Below, piece after piece: positions 50,386-62,166 of a stretch of 64,000 nt of DNA. The notes beneath the pieces were generated by a model that had not been told where the DNA came from, ran no database searches, and saw only the letters and a program-made list of their open reading frames with translations. Both the position numbers and the translations under genes were made by a program. This stretch comes from Glossina fuscipes. Lineage: Eukaryota; Arthropoda; Insecta; Diptera; Glossinidae. The first letter of the stretch is position 1. Every line of letters starts with the position of its first letter. The stretch is from the NCBI RefSeq assembly GCF_014805625.2, contig NW_023998517.1:278237-342236 (forward strand), in the 5' to 3' direction.

Positions 50386-50391
50386 TTTATT
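50386..50391 (-). promoter_or_regulatory. scrib: Candidate poly(A) signal for the 12-residue terminal exon
   Basis: Minus-strand AATAAA lies about 165 bases after the stop codon at 50554-50556, a plausible 3' UTR length. Confidence 0.4.
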
Positions 50392-50553
50392 ATAGAAATA
50401 TATTATGCTTATATGTTATAACAGACGTATTATATGCCAGACTTATGCATTTTCTAAGCTATTAATATTGTGAGTGAATATGTGCCTATATATATATATA
50501 TATATATACATGTGTGTGTAAATAAAACGGATAACTACTGTGTTCGTGTGTTA

Positions 50554-50593
50554 TTAACTTTTCAATACTGCTTCAATTTCTTCCAGAGGATTC
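50554..50593 (-). CDS. scrib: scribble alternative terminal exon (12 residues)
   Basis: A very short terminal coding segment found by splice phase. After acceptor ACCTTATTTTACAG (AG at 50594-50595) one base, G, completes the AG left by exon 57164-57563 to give Arg. Then NPLEEIEAVLKS and TAA follow. The use of this segment would stop Scribble right after the acidic exon, without the cassette, the AEKRASWRAARLRSLE motif or the long tail. The peptide is amphipathic and not low-complexity, and the acceptor is good. Because the segment is only 40 bases long, chance is a real alternative. The matching phase, the acceptor and the AATAAA downstream all favour it. Confidence 0.6.
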
Positions 50594-52089
50594 CTGTAAA
50601 ATAAGGTATAGTAATAGGAAGGGTGAAAAAAACAAAAAAAAAAAGAGAAGAAAAAAAATTAAATTGGAACTAAAAAGTATTAGCTGGACATGGCATAACT
50701 AAATTAATACAAGTCGCATACAACTCTCACAAACATAAAGAGTCAAACGATGAAAAAAATAAGCAATACAATGTTTAAATAAAGGCAATCATTATTGAAA
50801 ATTATTCAGTCATTCTCATTATAACTGCATTCTAATGTTTGTGTCCCTTTAAAAAGTGCACAATGTGAAGAAAATTCTCAGTACTGGCAGATTGGTTAGG
50901 TGCTGCTTTTCGTTTTCGCCCATTCATTCATTCATTCGGTTTGAAATAATAAAACTAATAGATTCTACGACCCAAAGATGATAATTTAATGCAAATTTCG
51001 AAGAAAAGAGGTCCCAAGATCAGCTTAGAAAGCACATAATCTTTACGTATTTTTCATAATTTGTAACTAGAGAAACGAGACGAGAAAAGTGGATTAAAAA
51101 TTCGCAAACAAAATACAAACAAAAAAAAATAAATACGGAAGCTTAGAGCTTTCCCTTTTAGGTAAAAGGTGAAAATGCTAAAAAAAGGGGGAAAAAATAA
51201 AATTAATTAAGTAAAAACACTGTAGTGAGCGACGGCCCATCAATAAATGCATTACGCCACCTCGCTTAATAAACGCATTGATATAACGACCTTTCAAGAC
51301 ACGGCGCTATATGCGAAGTGTCCGAAAAAGCAAGCCGATCCGAACGATTGGGGTTCATCCTTGGTAAGAAATTTCGAAACAAATTGCAACTTGCAGGTTA
51401 GACACAAGCGAACAAGAAAGACAGGCGAACAGACTAGCTCACGGGAATAGACCACTGTAACAGCTTGGAATCTTTTTTGGATAGAAGAAAAAGTAGGACA
51501 ATAATATTATTTGAGGTGCTTATCAAGCATATGTTAAAGGGGAGTGCCGCAGTCATTCCCTGGGAACATTTTAAAATTTAAATTATAAAATAAAAAAATC
51601 GTTTAATGTTTGTCTTTATATCTACAGAAATAAGTAGAGGTTTTTAGAGCTGTTGATTTTTGTTTAAACGGTGAATGCTTGAGCGAAAAGATGCAATTGT
51701 TGGCCCAGGAAAAGGCACTGTTTCACTAATAAAAAATGTTGAATATAACTTATCGGAAAAATCCTACGTATTTCTGTACTGAATGTAATTTCAAAGATAT
51801 CGTAAAAAACTCGGATGAAAAAATAAAAATTGTTTGCGCAGAGTTGCATTTTGAAACATTGTGTTTCGAGAAAAATGCCTCCAAAGGTTTAGAACGTGTA
51901 ATTAAGAGGAAGACATCAAAACTTTTCAGGTGCAATTCATTCGACACAAGTATAATGGTCGTAGCGCTTGGGAAGTAGTCCAAAATTTTCAAACACAAAA
52001 TAATTTCAGGGTAATGGATTTTTCCCACATATGCTAGATGGTGGAATGCATCTGTTAAGCAAGCAACACAATTGATTTTTTGAAAAATT

Positions 52090-52320
52090 GATAATAGTTT
52101 GTTCCCTTAAATCAAAAAAACAAAACGGACTGATGGACGGACGCGGCGAGCTTAGAATCACTTTCTGGATCGGCTTTTGATCACTTTCTCAATCGATCGG
52201 CATAATAAAAACTGGGTCTATCCCAAGTTCTTCTTCTCGGTGTTGTATACATCTACGCAAACATAATATATCCTTGTAGCACAAATGATGTCGTAAGAAC
52301 ACACCACCTTTGGATCTTTG
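52090..52320 (-). repeat. Dispersed repeat family A, reverse copy (partial)
   Basis: Contains GGACTGATGGACGGACGCGG, CTCAATCGATCGGCATAATA, a CCCAAGTTCTTCTTCTCGG segment and TACATCTACGCAAACATAAT, in the order of other reverse copies. Confidence 0.55.
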
Positions 52321-55154
52321 GATAATTTACTCCACTTAACCCTATTAATTGTATCTGCCCATAATTAAGATGCCGCTTAATCCATTTAAAGCCAAGCGCC
52401 GATTAGAAGTTCGCATACTTTTTTCATTTAAAAGAAACTTTTAAACAGTTCGTGTCATTAATTTTCGTTAATTTCATAATTCCATAAATTAAATTAAATA
52501 AATAAATGCTCGCATTAGCGTTTATAACATTAAATTGTTCGCAATATTACGCGGCTTTATTGCAATATTCAAAACTTTTTACTGTATGTGAGCGTATGGT
52601 ATGTGTGGATGCGTCAGGCGCACACATGCAGCAGAACACACAAAAGCCATAAATTTAAATTGCCCCGAGAATAATAAATAAAACAAATACAAGTCAAGAT
52701 TACTTGATATGAAAAATACGAAAAAAGAGTAAAAAAAAAGGAAAAAAAATAATAATAATTAAATTATTCAACTCAATTCAACAGATGCTGTTGCCCAGAG
52801 GGCCAACAGCAATATTTATTCAACAACTGTTGTGGACTGTTTATGCAAAATATTCAACACATGAATATAAATGCAATATATTCAGGTAAATTTTATATTA
52901 AAGTAGAAAAAGTGTTAGTAACTATTGGGTTGTTATCGATTTAAACTATTGACGTCTACAAATATATATATTTTGATATTTTAATTTCATGGTGTTGTGC
53001 TCATAAAGTTTCAGTGCTACACATGAACGCACATCAGTAAGTCGTCTAATAGAATGAGTTATGAGTTAAACATAAGAGAAATACTGCTAATGAATTAGCT
53101 GCCGCATCCCTCTCTAAGGCAAAAAGCCTGGGGATTGACTTTAACTTAATTCCGGAGAAAACGAAAAAAAAAAAAAAAAAAAAACACTTCAATATGAAAC
53201 GTTATTGATATTAAAGTCGTGTGTTTTTGTTTTTGCAGGGATGATGACAAATAATGTGTGAATGAAAACAATTCAATACAATAAGTTAAGCAAAACTTAG
53301 CTGTGTAAGATCGAGATAGTTATGAAACAATCTATTACAACGAAGTTGGTTGGTATAAACTAACTAACTAATTAACTGTATATCGTGAGCAATACAAGCC
53401 GTTTAATTCGATTTATTGTAAATTGTTGGAGAAAAGTGCTTTCACATTACAAACTCCTTAAAATGTAACGAATACAATCGTTACGGGAATGAAAAGCTAC
53501 CACCAAAAGCTAATAAATTCGCATAGAATTTCTTGAAAAGATATCCTTTGAATGAACGTAGGGATAAGAGTTGCTTTGGAAACAAGCATTAAAAAGCAGA
53601 TAGAATTACCAAAAAATGAAATATCCAGAAATTGAAATACCTTCGCTAAAAAAATACGAAAGAGCTGGCGGAAAAGATGACAATAGTTTTAGTAAATATG
53701 TATTATTGTTCATAAGAATGATAACCTGGCCAAAAAGAGTTACATTATGCGTACAGAAGTAAACAGCCAGAATTAATTTTCCCCTGCATTTCCTATAGCT
53801 AAGAAACATTTATTTATATATCAAGTTGCCAAAGATGAAATTTGCAGATATAATGAAACAAAAGGATCCAAATGCGTTAATATTGTTTGTTTGATAACAA
53901 CAGATTTGAACGCCAGTGCATAGGCAGTACCAGACAGATCGGACTCAACGGTGATCTTTAATTCGTCATTACCGACCATTACTGTTGGCCGAATGCATGG
54001 ATCACACGTGCGTTTAAAGTTATCTGCATGAAATTTGTCAAAACAATTTAATGCTGCCTGCTATCTGGCACTATTAAAGCCTCGCGCGGCGAGCCGTAGT
54101 TCCACTTAAGAACTCGCACTTCCTAATAGCGCGGATTTCCGATCGTTTCATTTTTAACAAAAAATTTATTTTTAAGCTGATTTCTGCAGACAGATGAGTT
54201 GTGTAACTTCCCAAGGAAACAAAAGCAAGACAACATTTAAATATTAAGCAATCGTCAGATAATAAACTATTAAAGTCGATAATAGTATTAAGTACAACCC
54301 CCATCCTTGCCAACGTAATAAAACAATCAATTCTACTTTTCCTCTCAATAGTTACTACAGTAATTCCCAATTACATAATTCTACTGTGAATTAATCTGTC
54401 ATTCCTTGAGCAACACTTTGTTGTATAGGTAATCCCAGAAGACATACAAAATTTGGTTATTTATTGGGCGGTTCGCTATTCCTACTAATCCGGTAAAATC
54501 TATTTAATAAAAGACTGTAACAACTTAAAATACATTCTGCATATCTTTATCTCTTCATATTTTAACTTATTTTTGAAAGAATATCAGATTTATTGAACAA
54601 TTGAGACTTCAGCCTTCTTAACGGCTGTATATTAAAATATAAGACAAATGTCCGGTGAAAATCGAGTAAATTAACCCTTCCGCTAACAACAGCCAAATAC
54701 ATGTAATACAACAGTTTGTTTTTGGACAGTTTACATAATCAAAGGCAAAATAACGTTATGAACTGCGCACACTTGATACAATTAATGGATAGAAGAGCTT
54801 TTGCTACGTTACGGTATGTTATGGTATAATGTGTAACGAAATTCACGGCAAAAGACTTAAGTGTAGGCTTCCGTAAGCATATTTTCCAAGAGATCTGTGA
54901 AGCGAAATTTTTAGTGCACATACGCTGCGCGATGCCTCCCGTGCCTTTAATTGCTTTTAAAATTTAGTTTTACGATGTAAACCGTTATTTTTGTTCTCTT
55001 TTTTCTACTGAAACAGAACATTCTTACTCCCTGTAACACATGTTACAGCATACTATAGTAAGGGGGATACATACTAATGAAGAATATTTTCATTCCCTCA
55101 TCCTGTACTTGGTATGCAATTTATTGTATCTTCTTTTTCTTGTTTTTTTTTTTT

Positions 55155-55790
55155 TTTTATACCCATCACCGAAAAATGAGGGGTGCATTCATTTTAATAA
55201 AACGTTTGCAACAGCTAGAAGGAAGCTTCAGAGACTCCATAAAGTAAAGTAATCAGCGTCAAATACTGAACCGATTTAAGCATGTGCGTTTGTCTGGCTA
55301 TAATGTCTGTGGTAACAATTCTCATGCGTGTTCTTAAAAATTGGCAGAAACAGACCTCAGAAATATTTGATTTTTTTTTTTCCGTTATTCAACATTTAGA
55401 ATATTCAAATCTCTTTCTTTTCTCAAAATGGTTGGGGGCGTCCAGAAAGACGCTTCAGAAAAACTATAAAGTCGACATATTGATTAGTATCAAATCTGAA
55501 CCGTTCTAGTTATGTTTATCAGGCAGTCTGTCCACCTTTGTGTTAATTGCTTAGGTGAACGTACTCAGGCCTGCCAAAAGAGACGTATCCGCTTCATATA
55601 CGCTATATAGCTTTCCATTTTGGTCTACAAAATTAAAAAAAAAAAAAATTAACCACGCCCACCAACATTATATAATAGCAGAATTTGCTTTTTGTTTGAG
55701 TTTGTTGTTATAATAACAGTGATGAGTACAAAAAAATCGGTCTCGACCGAATATAATTTTCTTGCTTGTTTTTTTTTTTTTTTTTTAACA
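55155..55790 (+). repeat. Dispersed repeat family B, fullest copy
   Basis: Opens, after a T run, with ATACCCATCACCGAAAAATG and AACGTTTGCAACAGCTAGAA, and ends with CGAATATAATTTTCTTGCTT and a second T run. The middle holds AACCACGCCCACC. Shorter relatives lie at 16185, 43290, 46650 and 47190. The T-flanked layout is of interest, but no protein is encoded. Confidence 0.55.
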
Positions 55791-57163
55791 TTTAACATTT
55801 GCAGTGCGCACTTCAATTAAATCATAGAGAAGCTCTCATGCAAAACACGCTAAAGGCAGTTAAATCGTTAAGCGTTGCGATCTTGACATTCATCAATACT
55901 TTCAACAAAGTTCCTGAATGCATATAAATATTAAAAATAAAGAAAAAAAAAACTTTGTAAAAAAATGCTATATAATGAAAGTATGAATAAATAGCAAAAT
56001 AAAAACAAAAAAAAAGGGGCTTCGGGATATCTGTATGTTAAGGAAAACGTAATATATTTCATTTGATTTGTATCAAAAAACATTAACGGTATTTATATAA
56101 AAATTCTATTATGTATATAATTCATAATTGAAATTTCATAAATCTTGTGTATATATATATATGCGCAATAAATCACAACTGTCGGATTGCAAGAAATCCC
56201 TTATTTTATAAAAGAGTGCGTGTACCAATCGATAATAAAGCGAATATTTATGCATAATATATTTTTAAGCGAACTACATTTCGATAATAATTAAAACTTC
56301 GTCTAAAGTCCTTTAGGGGAGCATACGCCCAAACGTGCAGACACACACACACAAAGACGAAGATAAAATAGATATAGTGGCGAAGTAGTAGCAGTGACGT
56401 TGATAATGGTATAGTGGTAAGCATGATAGTGAAAAATGAAAAAATAAACAATATACCAGAGTGAAACTTGATTTTAGCCAAAGTTAATGTCCTCAAGATA
56501 TGAAACAAGAAAAAAAAATAAAAATTATTATAATAAAAGTGAAAAGGATAAAATAGAAAAATATTTATGCATGTATGTGAAGCAAAAATAACCCTTAAGC
56601 AAACCAACCAGACAAAAAATGAAAGAGAGGTAAACATACATATTTTAAAACAATTGCGAAACTTAAGCAGCAAATAAGCGACAATCTTCAGCACTGTTCT
56701 ATATAAGAGCATTGCATTTGTTTTAGAAGATTTTCTCATAAGCAAAAAAAAGCAAACGGATTAATTTTTAGTTGAAAAAAAAAAGAAAGGAAAAATAATA
56801 ACTATAAGGCAAGAATATCTAATGAAACACAAACACCAGCAAAAAAAAAAAACAATTTCTTTTTTTTTTATTTTTCTTTCCATTCAAAACAATCGAAAAT
56901 TGTTGAAATCAAAAAAAAAAAAAAAAGAAAGAAAATTGTATATAAGTAAGTAAATTGAGCAACATTAGGTGTTTAGAGATGAACATAAATAATATTAATA
57001 AATAATAAAATAATATATATATTGAAATGTGTATAAAGGAAAATAAAAAAATAAACTTTAAATAAAATAATTATTAAAAACTTTAACCATAACATAGAGC
57101 ATAAGAGAAAACAGTGTTATATGACATGATATATATTTCATTATAAATTGTATTAGAACTTAC

Positions 57164-57563
57164 CTTATATCTTCGGCTTCATCACCTGTGCACTGATGAT
57201 CGATATAAGTTTCACGCAAAACTTGAACAGTACTGCTTACAATGTTACCATCTTCCTCCACAACTCGTTCATTATCATTATAACTGCCATTATGTTTCCG
57301 CTGACGCACATCTATTTCGTCCTCATTTACATAACCAACATCATCAACACCGCCATTGTCATCGTCATCATCGTCGTCATCGTGAACAATACTTTGACGA
57401 ACATAGTTGCTTTCATCGTCGCTTGTTTGCTTGTCAGTTTTTTCATTATTGGTACTATCGAATAATCGGGATTCCTTATCGCGACATAATGTTGCTATTT
57501 TACGTTCTTCCTCTTGTCTCAGCTTTTCTATTTCATCCTTGGACAAGAACGAAAAAACTTTTT
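57164..57563 (-). CDS. scrib: scribble internal exon, acidic (133 codons)
   Basis: Starts after TACTTAAATAG (AG at 57564-57565) with two bases that complete the G left by the exon at 62167-62290, giving Glu. Then KVFSFLSKDEIEKLRQEEER and KIATLCRDKESRLFD follow. The DEIEKLRQEEERKIA helix resembles the LxxLQEEEARKLQ-type helix in the tail of vertebrate SCRIB. The rest is acidic, with eight Asp in a row, and ends AEDIR/S before a perfect donor AAG/GTAAGT (57162-57163). It leaves two bases, AG, and is the branch point: the segments at 50593, 39568, 37497 and 35986 all accept this phase. Two Cys and no Pro runs are seen; the region is probably disordered apart from the first helix. Confidence 0.9.
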
Positions 57564-57779
57564 CTATTTAAGTAAAAAAAAAAACAAAGAAAGAGAAAGA
57601 AAAGGAAAACGAAAAAGAGAAAACAATCCCAATATTAGAGAAATGACATTAAAAATTTTTCCATAAACGTTCTTATTGGCCTTTTGCAAAAGCCCATCTA
57701 TTATTAAAAATAATAATAATATTGAAAAAAAAGAAATAAAAATTTAAAGTATTCACTATAGATATAAATAAGCAAAACT

Positions 57780-58835
57780 TAAACGGTTTGATGGAAGAAA
57801 TCTCTTCAGTTCTTGACGTAGGTGTCCCTTCTGATAACAAAATTAGTTTTAATCTACGTATGGAATTTGCAGTTAATGAAGCGAATAGTTTGCTGCACTT
57901 CATTATGCAGTGGTCGAAGGAGTTCGATGATCCTTATATAACGAAAAGATTATTCATAAGTGCGGTCAAGTCCGTTCTTGAGTATGTGTTAATAGTTTGG
58001 GCGCCTAATTATCAATGCTATATGGAGTCCAAAATCAGTTTTTAGACTCGAATGTGGTATGGTTGGATCTAAGATGATTTCGAATGAGAGATCGGTAACC
58101 GATCTGTCTTTTGTCGACCGACAAGAACTCGCACTCGGTAAATATAACATGTCTTGATAAAAAATATTAACTAAAATACTAATTGATGAGTGAGTGTAAA
58201 TTATAACAATAGGAGCGAGTAAAGGAGACTGAAAATCTTTTTAAGTTTAAGTGTAAGTCGTGATAATTAAAGGTTGTCCGGATAAAAGATAAAGAATTCA
58301 AGTGAATTAAGTCTTTTCTTCGGCGAAGTCGAATTACAGGCAATCCAGTTGGATGAGTGCTTAGTAAATGAAATTGCGGGGACTTATAAGGAAATTAACC
58401 CATAAACACACAACATGGGATACCAAAAAGGGGACTAAGTTAGTGTCTCAGTCCTTATATATTGTTAACTCTTTACACTATTTAATCCCTTTTCAGTTCT
58501 TTGTGGCAAATTTAATAATGTTTATCGCTTCATTTTTATATCCGATTCTAAGAATGCAATCAATCGTCTGTTTCGACGTCTTCAATTTCCAAATAAAAGT
58601 TTTCCAAACCTTGCGTGTTACAGATGAATTCTTTGGTAAAAGTATCGCAGTTCACAGCATTTTTCATGTCTACTTTATATGTATAGGTATGGTATCTTAT
58701 AATCGTGTATAATAATCGCACTTCTTCCAATTTCCGATAATCGCACTATCTATATCATATTTAACAACAACAAAAAGCAAGGCTAATTTTTGCTGTTTTG
58801 TACCCTAAAATGATAAGCAATAAATAAATAAACGA
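57780..58835 (+). mobile_element. Decayed LINE fragment, antisense to scrib
   Basis: Plus-strand frame 57788-58045 gives LLHFIMQWSKEFDDPYITKR and LEYVLIVWAPNYQCY, a close match to SIKRWSKELDDPYITKRLY and LEYASVVWSPSY of the copy at 3.7-4.3 kb. The coding match then decays, and AATAAATAAATAAACG at about 58820-58835 ends the copy. It sits in a scrib intron in the opposite orientation to the gene. Confidence 0.7.
57788..58045 (+). pseudogene. LINE reverse transcriptase thumb fragment
   Basis: 85 codons homologous to the fragment at 3669-4322; stop after KISF, where the sister copy continues. There is no catalytic palm. It is a broken relic, useful mainly as evidence that the LINE family has several copies here. 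Confidence 0.65.
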
Positions 58836-59170
58836 AAATAACCGCTGGTTTCCTAAATGACGATGATCATCTAAGCGAGTTAATCCTAAAATATTTGACT
58901 TTATTTTTTATTAAATCACAGCTAAGCGGACAGATGTACCGAGGTACAAACAAACATGACTACATCGGTTCAAAATTTAATAGTAATTACAAATACATAT
59001 AAACTATTTGCTGAGTAAAGCTTAAGCGCTCCTAACGTTTTGAGAAAATAAATATTCCACCAGCCTCTCGACTGTAAATATTAAAAAAGTTATATCCGTG
59101 TAGTCACGAATCGTTTAAATTTACCATCTTAAAGCACTATATATCAAAATTAGCACTCGAAAGTTTATAT

Positions 59171-59222
59171 AATCATTAAATATTAGTTGACTAATCATTA
59201 TACTAATCATTAAATATTAGTT
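59171..59222 (+). repeat. Short tandem duplication, 34-bp spacing
   Basis: AATCATTAAATATTAGTT occurs at 59171-59188 and again at 59205-59222, with ACTAATCATTAT between them. Confidence 0.85.
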
Positions 59223-59769
59223 AAAAGTGTTAATTTAATAAAATTTATTTTTATGCAAGTCATATGAGAAAGTCTCTTGTTTGCATACGAGCATGCTAAG
59301 TATTTTTGCGATTTCCTTGTTCTTTCGCAACATATAAAAGGACAAAGTGCTTCGTAGATGTGGCAGAAGCGGTATCACATTGAGGAACAGCGATGGCCTG
59401 CTTTACGACTTTCATCGAACACTACAATAAAATACTTTTTATATGGAATCTCCGAATCATATATAAGAGATTGCACGAGACGTACAGTCACCAACAATAT
59501 ATATTTCATAAGCGTAACATATCGCTATCTGCTAAAAACAGTTGATGAAGCTAATAGAATCAATCTCTGCCACGAATATAATAAACATTCTATACTAAGT
59601 CCAAAAATATCGCACATATATTGAAGGTGTGTTCAAAAAAAAAGATGACTTTTCATATTTCTCGGAAAATATTTATTTATTCATCAATATTTATTTTGTC
59701 CCCTTAAATATAATAAGTAAATACACTAGAAATAGCGTCTTTCCTATTCCTCGAAACACTTCTCATATG

Positions 59770-60580
59770 CACTCTTTCAGCGATGCGACCTTTGTTTCCT
59801 CAATCGTTGAAAATCTCCATCCTTTCAGTTTAGGCAACCGGAAAAACTCCCAGGGACCCAACTCCAATGAATGCGATGGCTGAAGCATGATTATGGTGTT
59901 GTTTTTGGCCAAAAAATTACAATGACATACGAGCTGGAGCATTATCATGATGTGAAATCCATGACTGCCCATAGCTTCAAGCTAATATTCTTTACTGACC
60001 GTACGACCTTCTGGCAAGAACCCACGATGCCCCACGCGAATGTAACCGAAGAAATCTGTGACCAAGACCTTCACATTTGAGCAAACTTGGGGTCCTTTCT
60101 TCGGTTTTCGCTCTTCTGCGCGCTTGCACTGCGACAATCGCACTTTAGTTTCGGCATCATAACCATATATCTATGTTTTGCCACCAGTTGAGCAAATCTT
60201 GGTCGTCGCTGATGTTATTCAACAGTTCCCAGACGATGCTCATGCAGCGATTTTGTTGACCAAAATTTAGCAATTTCGGAACAAATTGCGCACGGTTGAT
60301 AACAGAGAAATCTGCATGGCATGGGTGAACCGATATGCCGACACCCACGACAACTTCTCCGCAATAATTTGCTTCGTTGCTTCAACATTCTCCTGTGAAG
60401 TACTTATACCACTTATAAACATTTTTTTTTTTTGCTCCGAGCAGGCACGCCAAATACCAAGTGGGATGGTGCACTTCGTTTTATTTTCCACATAAGATTG
60501 AATATAAATTTTTGATCCATTTTTTCGATAGCAAAAGATCGTCAAACACACCAAAACGCGTGAAACCTTTGTTTCTGTGA
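59770..60580 (-). pseudogene. Decayed mariner transposase of the outer element
   Basis: In several broken minus frames one can follow, from N to C: an initial MDQKFIFNLMWKIK (about 60515), YKWYKYFTGE, FVPKLLNFGQQNRCMSIVWE (about 60230-60290), a HHDNAPA block near 59940, and LAKNNTIIM followed by PSHSLELGPWEFFRLPKLK and GWRFSTIEETKVASLKEC. The last stretch corresponds to the conserved PPYSPDLAPCDFFLFPKLK, in which the last catalytic Asp of DD34D is replaced here by Glu (PWEFF). Several stops and shifts make it inactive. It is clearly older than the element inserted in it. Confidence 0.65.
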
Positions 60581-60635
60581 AAAACAAACTAAAAATACAA
60601 AATGGCTCATAATGTCAACATACGTTGCGGACATA

Positions 60636-61896
60636 TTAGTGTGGGGAAAAAGAAATCCATTATTTTTATATGAACTTCAGGACTTTATTTAACATGCTTC
60701 GGATTGTCCGATTTGGGTCAAATATGCACCGTTTTGTTGTATGATTTGTTGCCATTTTAAAGGTAACTTCAAAATGCCTCTCTCATAGAAGTCCTGGTCT
60801 CTATTTGCAAAAAAACTCTAGTAGTCGATTTTCACAATCCTCCCTAGATGCCAATTTTTTATCATTAAAGAAATTTTGCAATGCAAGAAAAAGATGATAA
60901 TCGCTTGGTGCCAAGTTCGGACTGTATGGCGGATGCATTAAAACTTCCCAACCAAGCTCCCGAAGTTTCTGGCGTGTCACTGTAGATGTGTGTGGCCTAG
61001 CGTTGTCCTGGTGGAACACGACACCTCTCCTGTTGGCCAATTCTGGCCGTTTCTAGTCAATCGCTATCTTCAAACGGTCCAGTTGTTGACAGTAGAGATC
61101 AGAATTTAGCGTTTGGCCATATGGAAGCAACTCATAATAAATAATCCCCTTCCAGTCCCACCAAATGCATAGCAAAACCTTCCTGGCCGTTTGAGGTGCT
61201 TCACCGCTCTTTGACCACGATCGTTTTCGCACAGGGTTATCGTATGTGATCCATTTCTCATCTCCAGTCACCATCCGTTTAAGAAATGGGTCTATCTCAT
61301 TCCGTTTGGCCAAGGCTTCGCAGATGGATCCATCATGTTTTTTTCTGTTAATTGGTGTGGCACCCAAACATCGAGCTTCTTTTTGAATCCAGCTTTGTGT
61401 AAATGGTTTAAAACTGTTTTATGGTCGATTTTTAGCTCCTGGGCGATGTTACTACTGCTAACATGCCGGTCAACTTCGATCATTTCTCCGATTTTATGGA
61501 CATTTTCGACGACCGGCCTACCTGTGCGAAGTGCATCTTTAACATCAAAAATTCCTGTACGGAATCTACGAAACCAAAATTGCACATAATTGGCTGTTAC
61601 AGTATCGGAACCATAAACACCATTCACAATTTTAGCCGCCTGGCTTGCATTTTCGCCTTTGTCAAAGAAAAACTGTAAAATGTACCGAATTTTCTCTTTG
61701 TTCACATCCATTTTTAACACGCTGTAACTCACAACTGAATGCACCAAACAAAAAACAGCAAAAGAATTTTTTTTACTGCGAAATGTCATCTTTCCAACGA
61801 GCATAAATCTGAAATTGTTTGATCGATACTTTACAAGAAATCTATCAGTGCAGCCATCTACCGAAAAAATAATGGATTTCTTTTTCCCCAAACTAA
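60636..61896 (-). mobile_element. Inner mariner, nearly complete, 1261 bp
   Basis: Both ends read TTAGTxTGGGGAAAAAGAAATCCATTATTTT inward (30 of 31 bases identical) and both are flanked by the TA dinucleotide that mariner elements duplicate (60634-60635 and 61897-61898). The length of 1261 bp is normal for mariner. It carries one transposase gene on the minus strand with few defects. It landed inside an older mariner, close to that element's 5' end. Confidence 0.9.
60689..61711 (-). pseudogene. mariner transposase with a frameshift, a stop and a second frameshift
   Basis: The start ATG is at 61709-61711 (MDVNKEKIRYILQFFFDKGE). The N-terminal helix-turn-helix region includes VQFWFRRFRTG and RTGRPVVENV, and the linker WVPHQLTE. 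The DD34D catalytic residues are in VTGDEKWITYDN (about 61260), VFHQDNARPHTS (about 61000) and PYSPNLAPSDYHLF (about 60910). A frameshift near 61330-61345 separates the two domains, TAG at 61053-61055 interrupts the catalytic domain, and one extra T in the run near 60803-60812 shifts the last 40 codons. The full length would be about 340 codons, normal for mariner. With three lesions it is probably dead but recent, because all key residues remain. Confidence 0.88.
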
Positions 61897-62166
61897 TATA
61901 TATCATCAAAAAAAAAAAAAGAAGAAGAAAATTGATAAATGTAAGGTACATAGCGCACGAAATTTGAAAAATCGCCTTTTTTTTTTGAACACACCTCGTA
62001 TAAACATCATATATATAACTAATAATTAATAAGGAAGAAACACTTTGTTTGAAGAAAGTTTAAGTTTCTGTAAAAACATTTGTAATTCGAACAAATAGTT
62101 TACTAACCATGCAACGCTTTGTTTCTATTTTATAATAAATATTAGAAAGAAAAACCTAAAGATTAC

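Larger units (their letters stand above)
39569..57163 (-). other. scrib: 17.6 kb scrib intron upstream of the cassette exon
   Basis: Runs from donor AAG/GTAAGT at 57163 to the cassette exon, and contains the 12-residue alternative terminal exon (50554-50593). Apart from that exon it holds repeats only: a LINE-like piece (40.3-40.9 kb), a Tc1/mariner-like remnant (45.2-45.7 kb), family A and B repeat copies, T runs (50042-50064) and (TA)n (about 50488-50510). Frames up to 165 codons, for example 43436-43756 and 56248-56745 on the minus strand, show no domain and I do not call them genes. Confidence 0.7.
59623..61998 (-). mobile_element. Outer mariner element, interrupted by a second mariner
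   Basis: Terminal inverted repeats start AGGTGTGTTCAAAAAAAAA at 59625 and, reversed, at 61996, followed by GACTTTTCATATTTC on the left and a matching GATTTTTCAAATTTC on the right. Removing the inner insertion leaves about 1.1 kb, near mariner size. The minus-strand transposase is badly decayed (59770-60580). The right end is flanked by TA; the left flank has lost it. The element lies in the scrib intron between 57563 and 62167. Confidence 0.75.

Noticed and set aside
56248..56745. 165-codon minus-strand frame rich in Phe, Leu and Ile
   Set aside because: The hydrophobic content comes from AT-rich sequence; there is no consistent membrane-protein pattern or homology, and it sits in a scrib intron.
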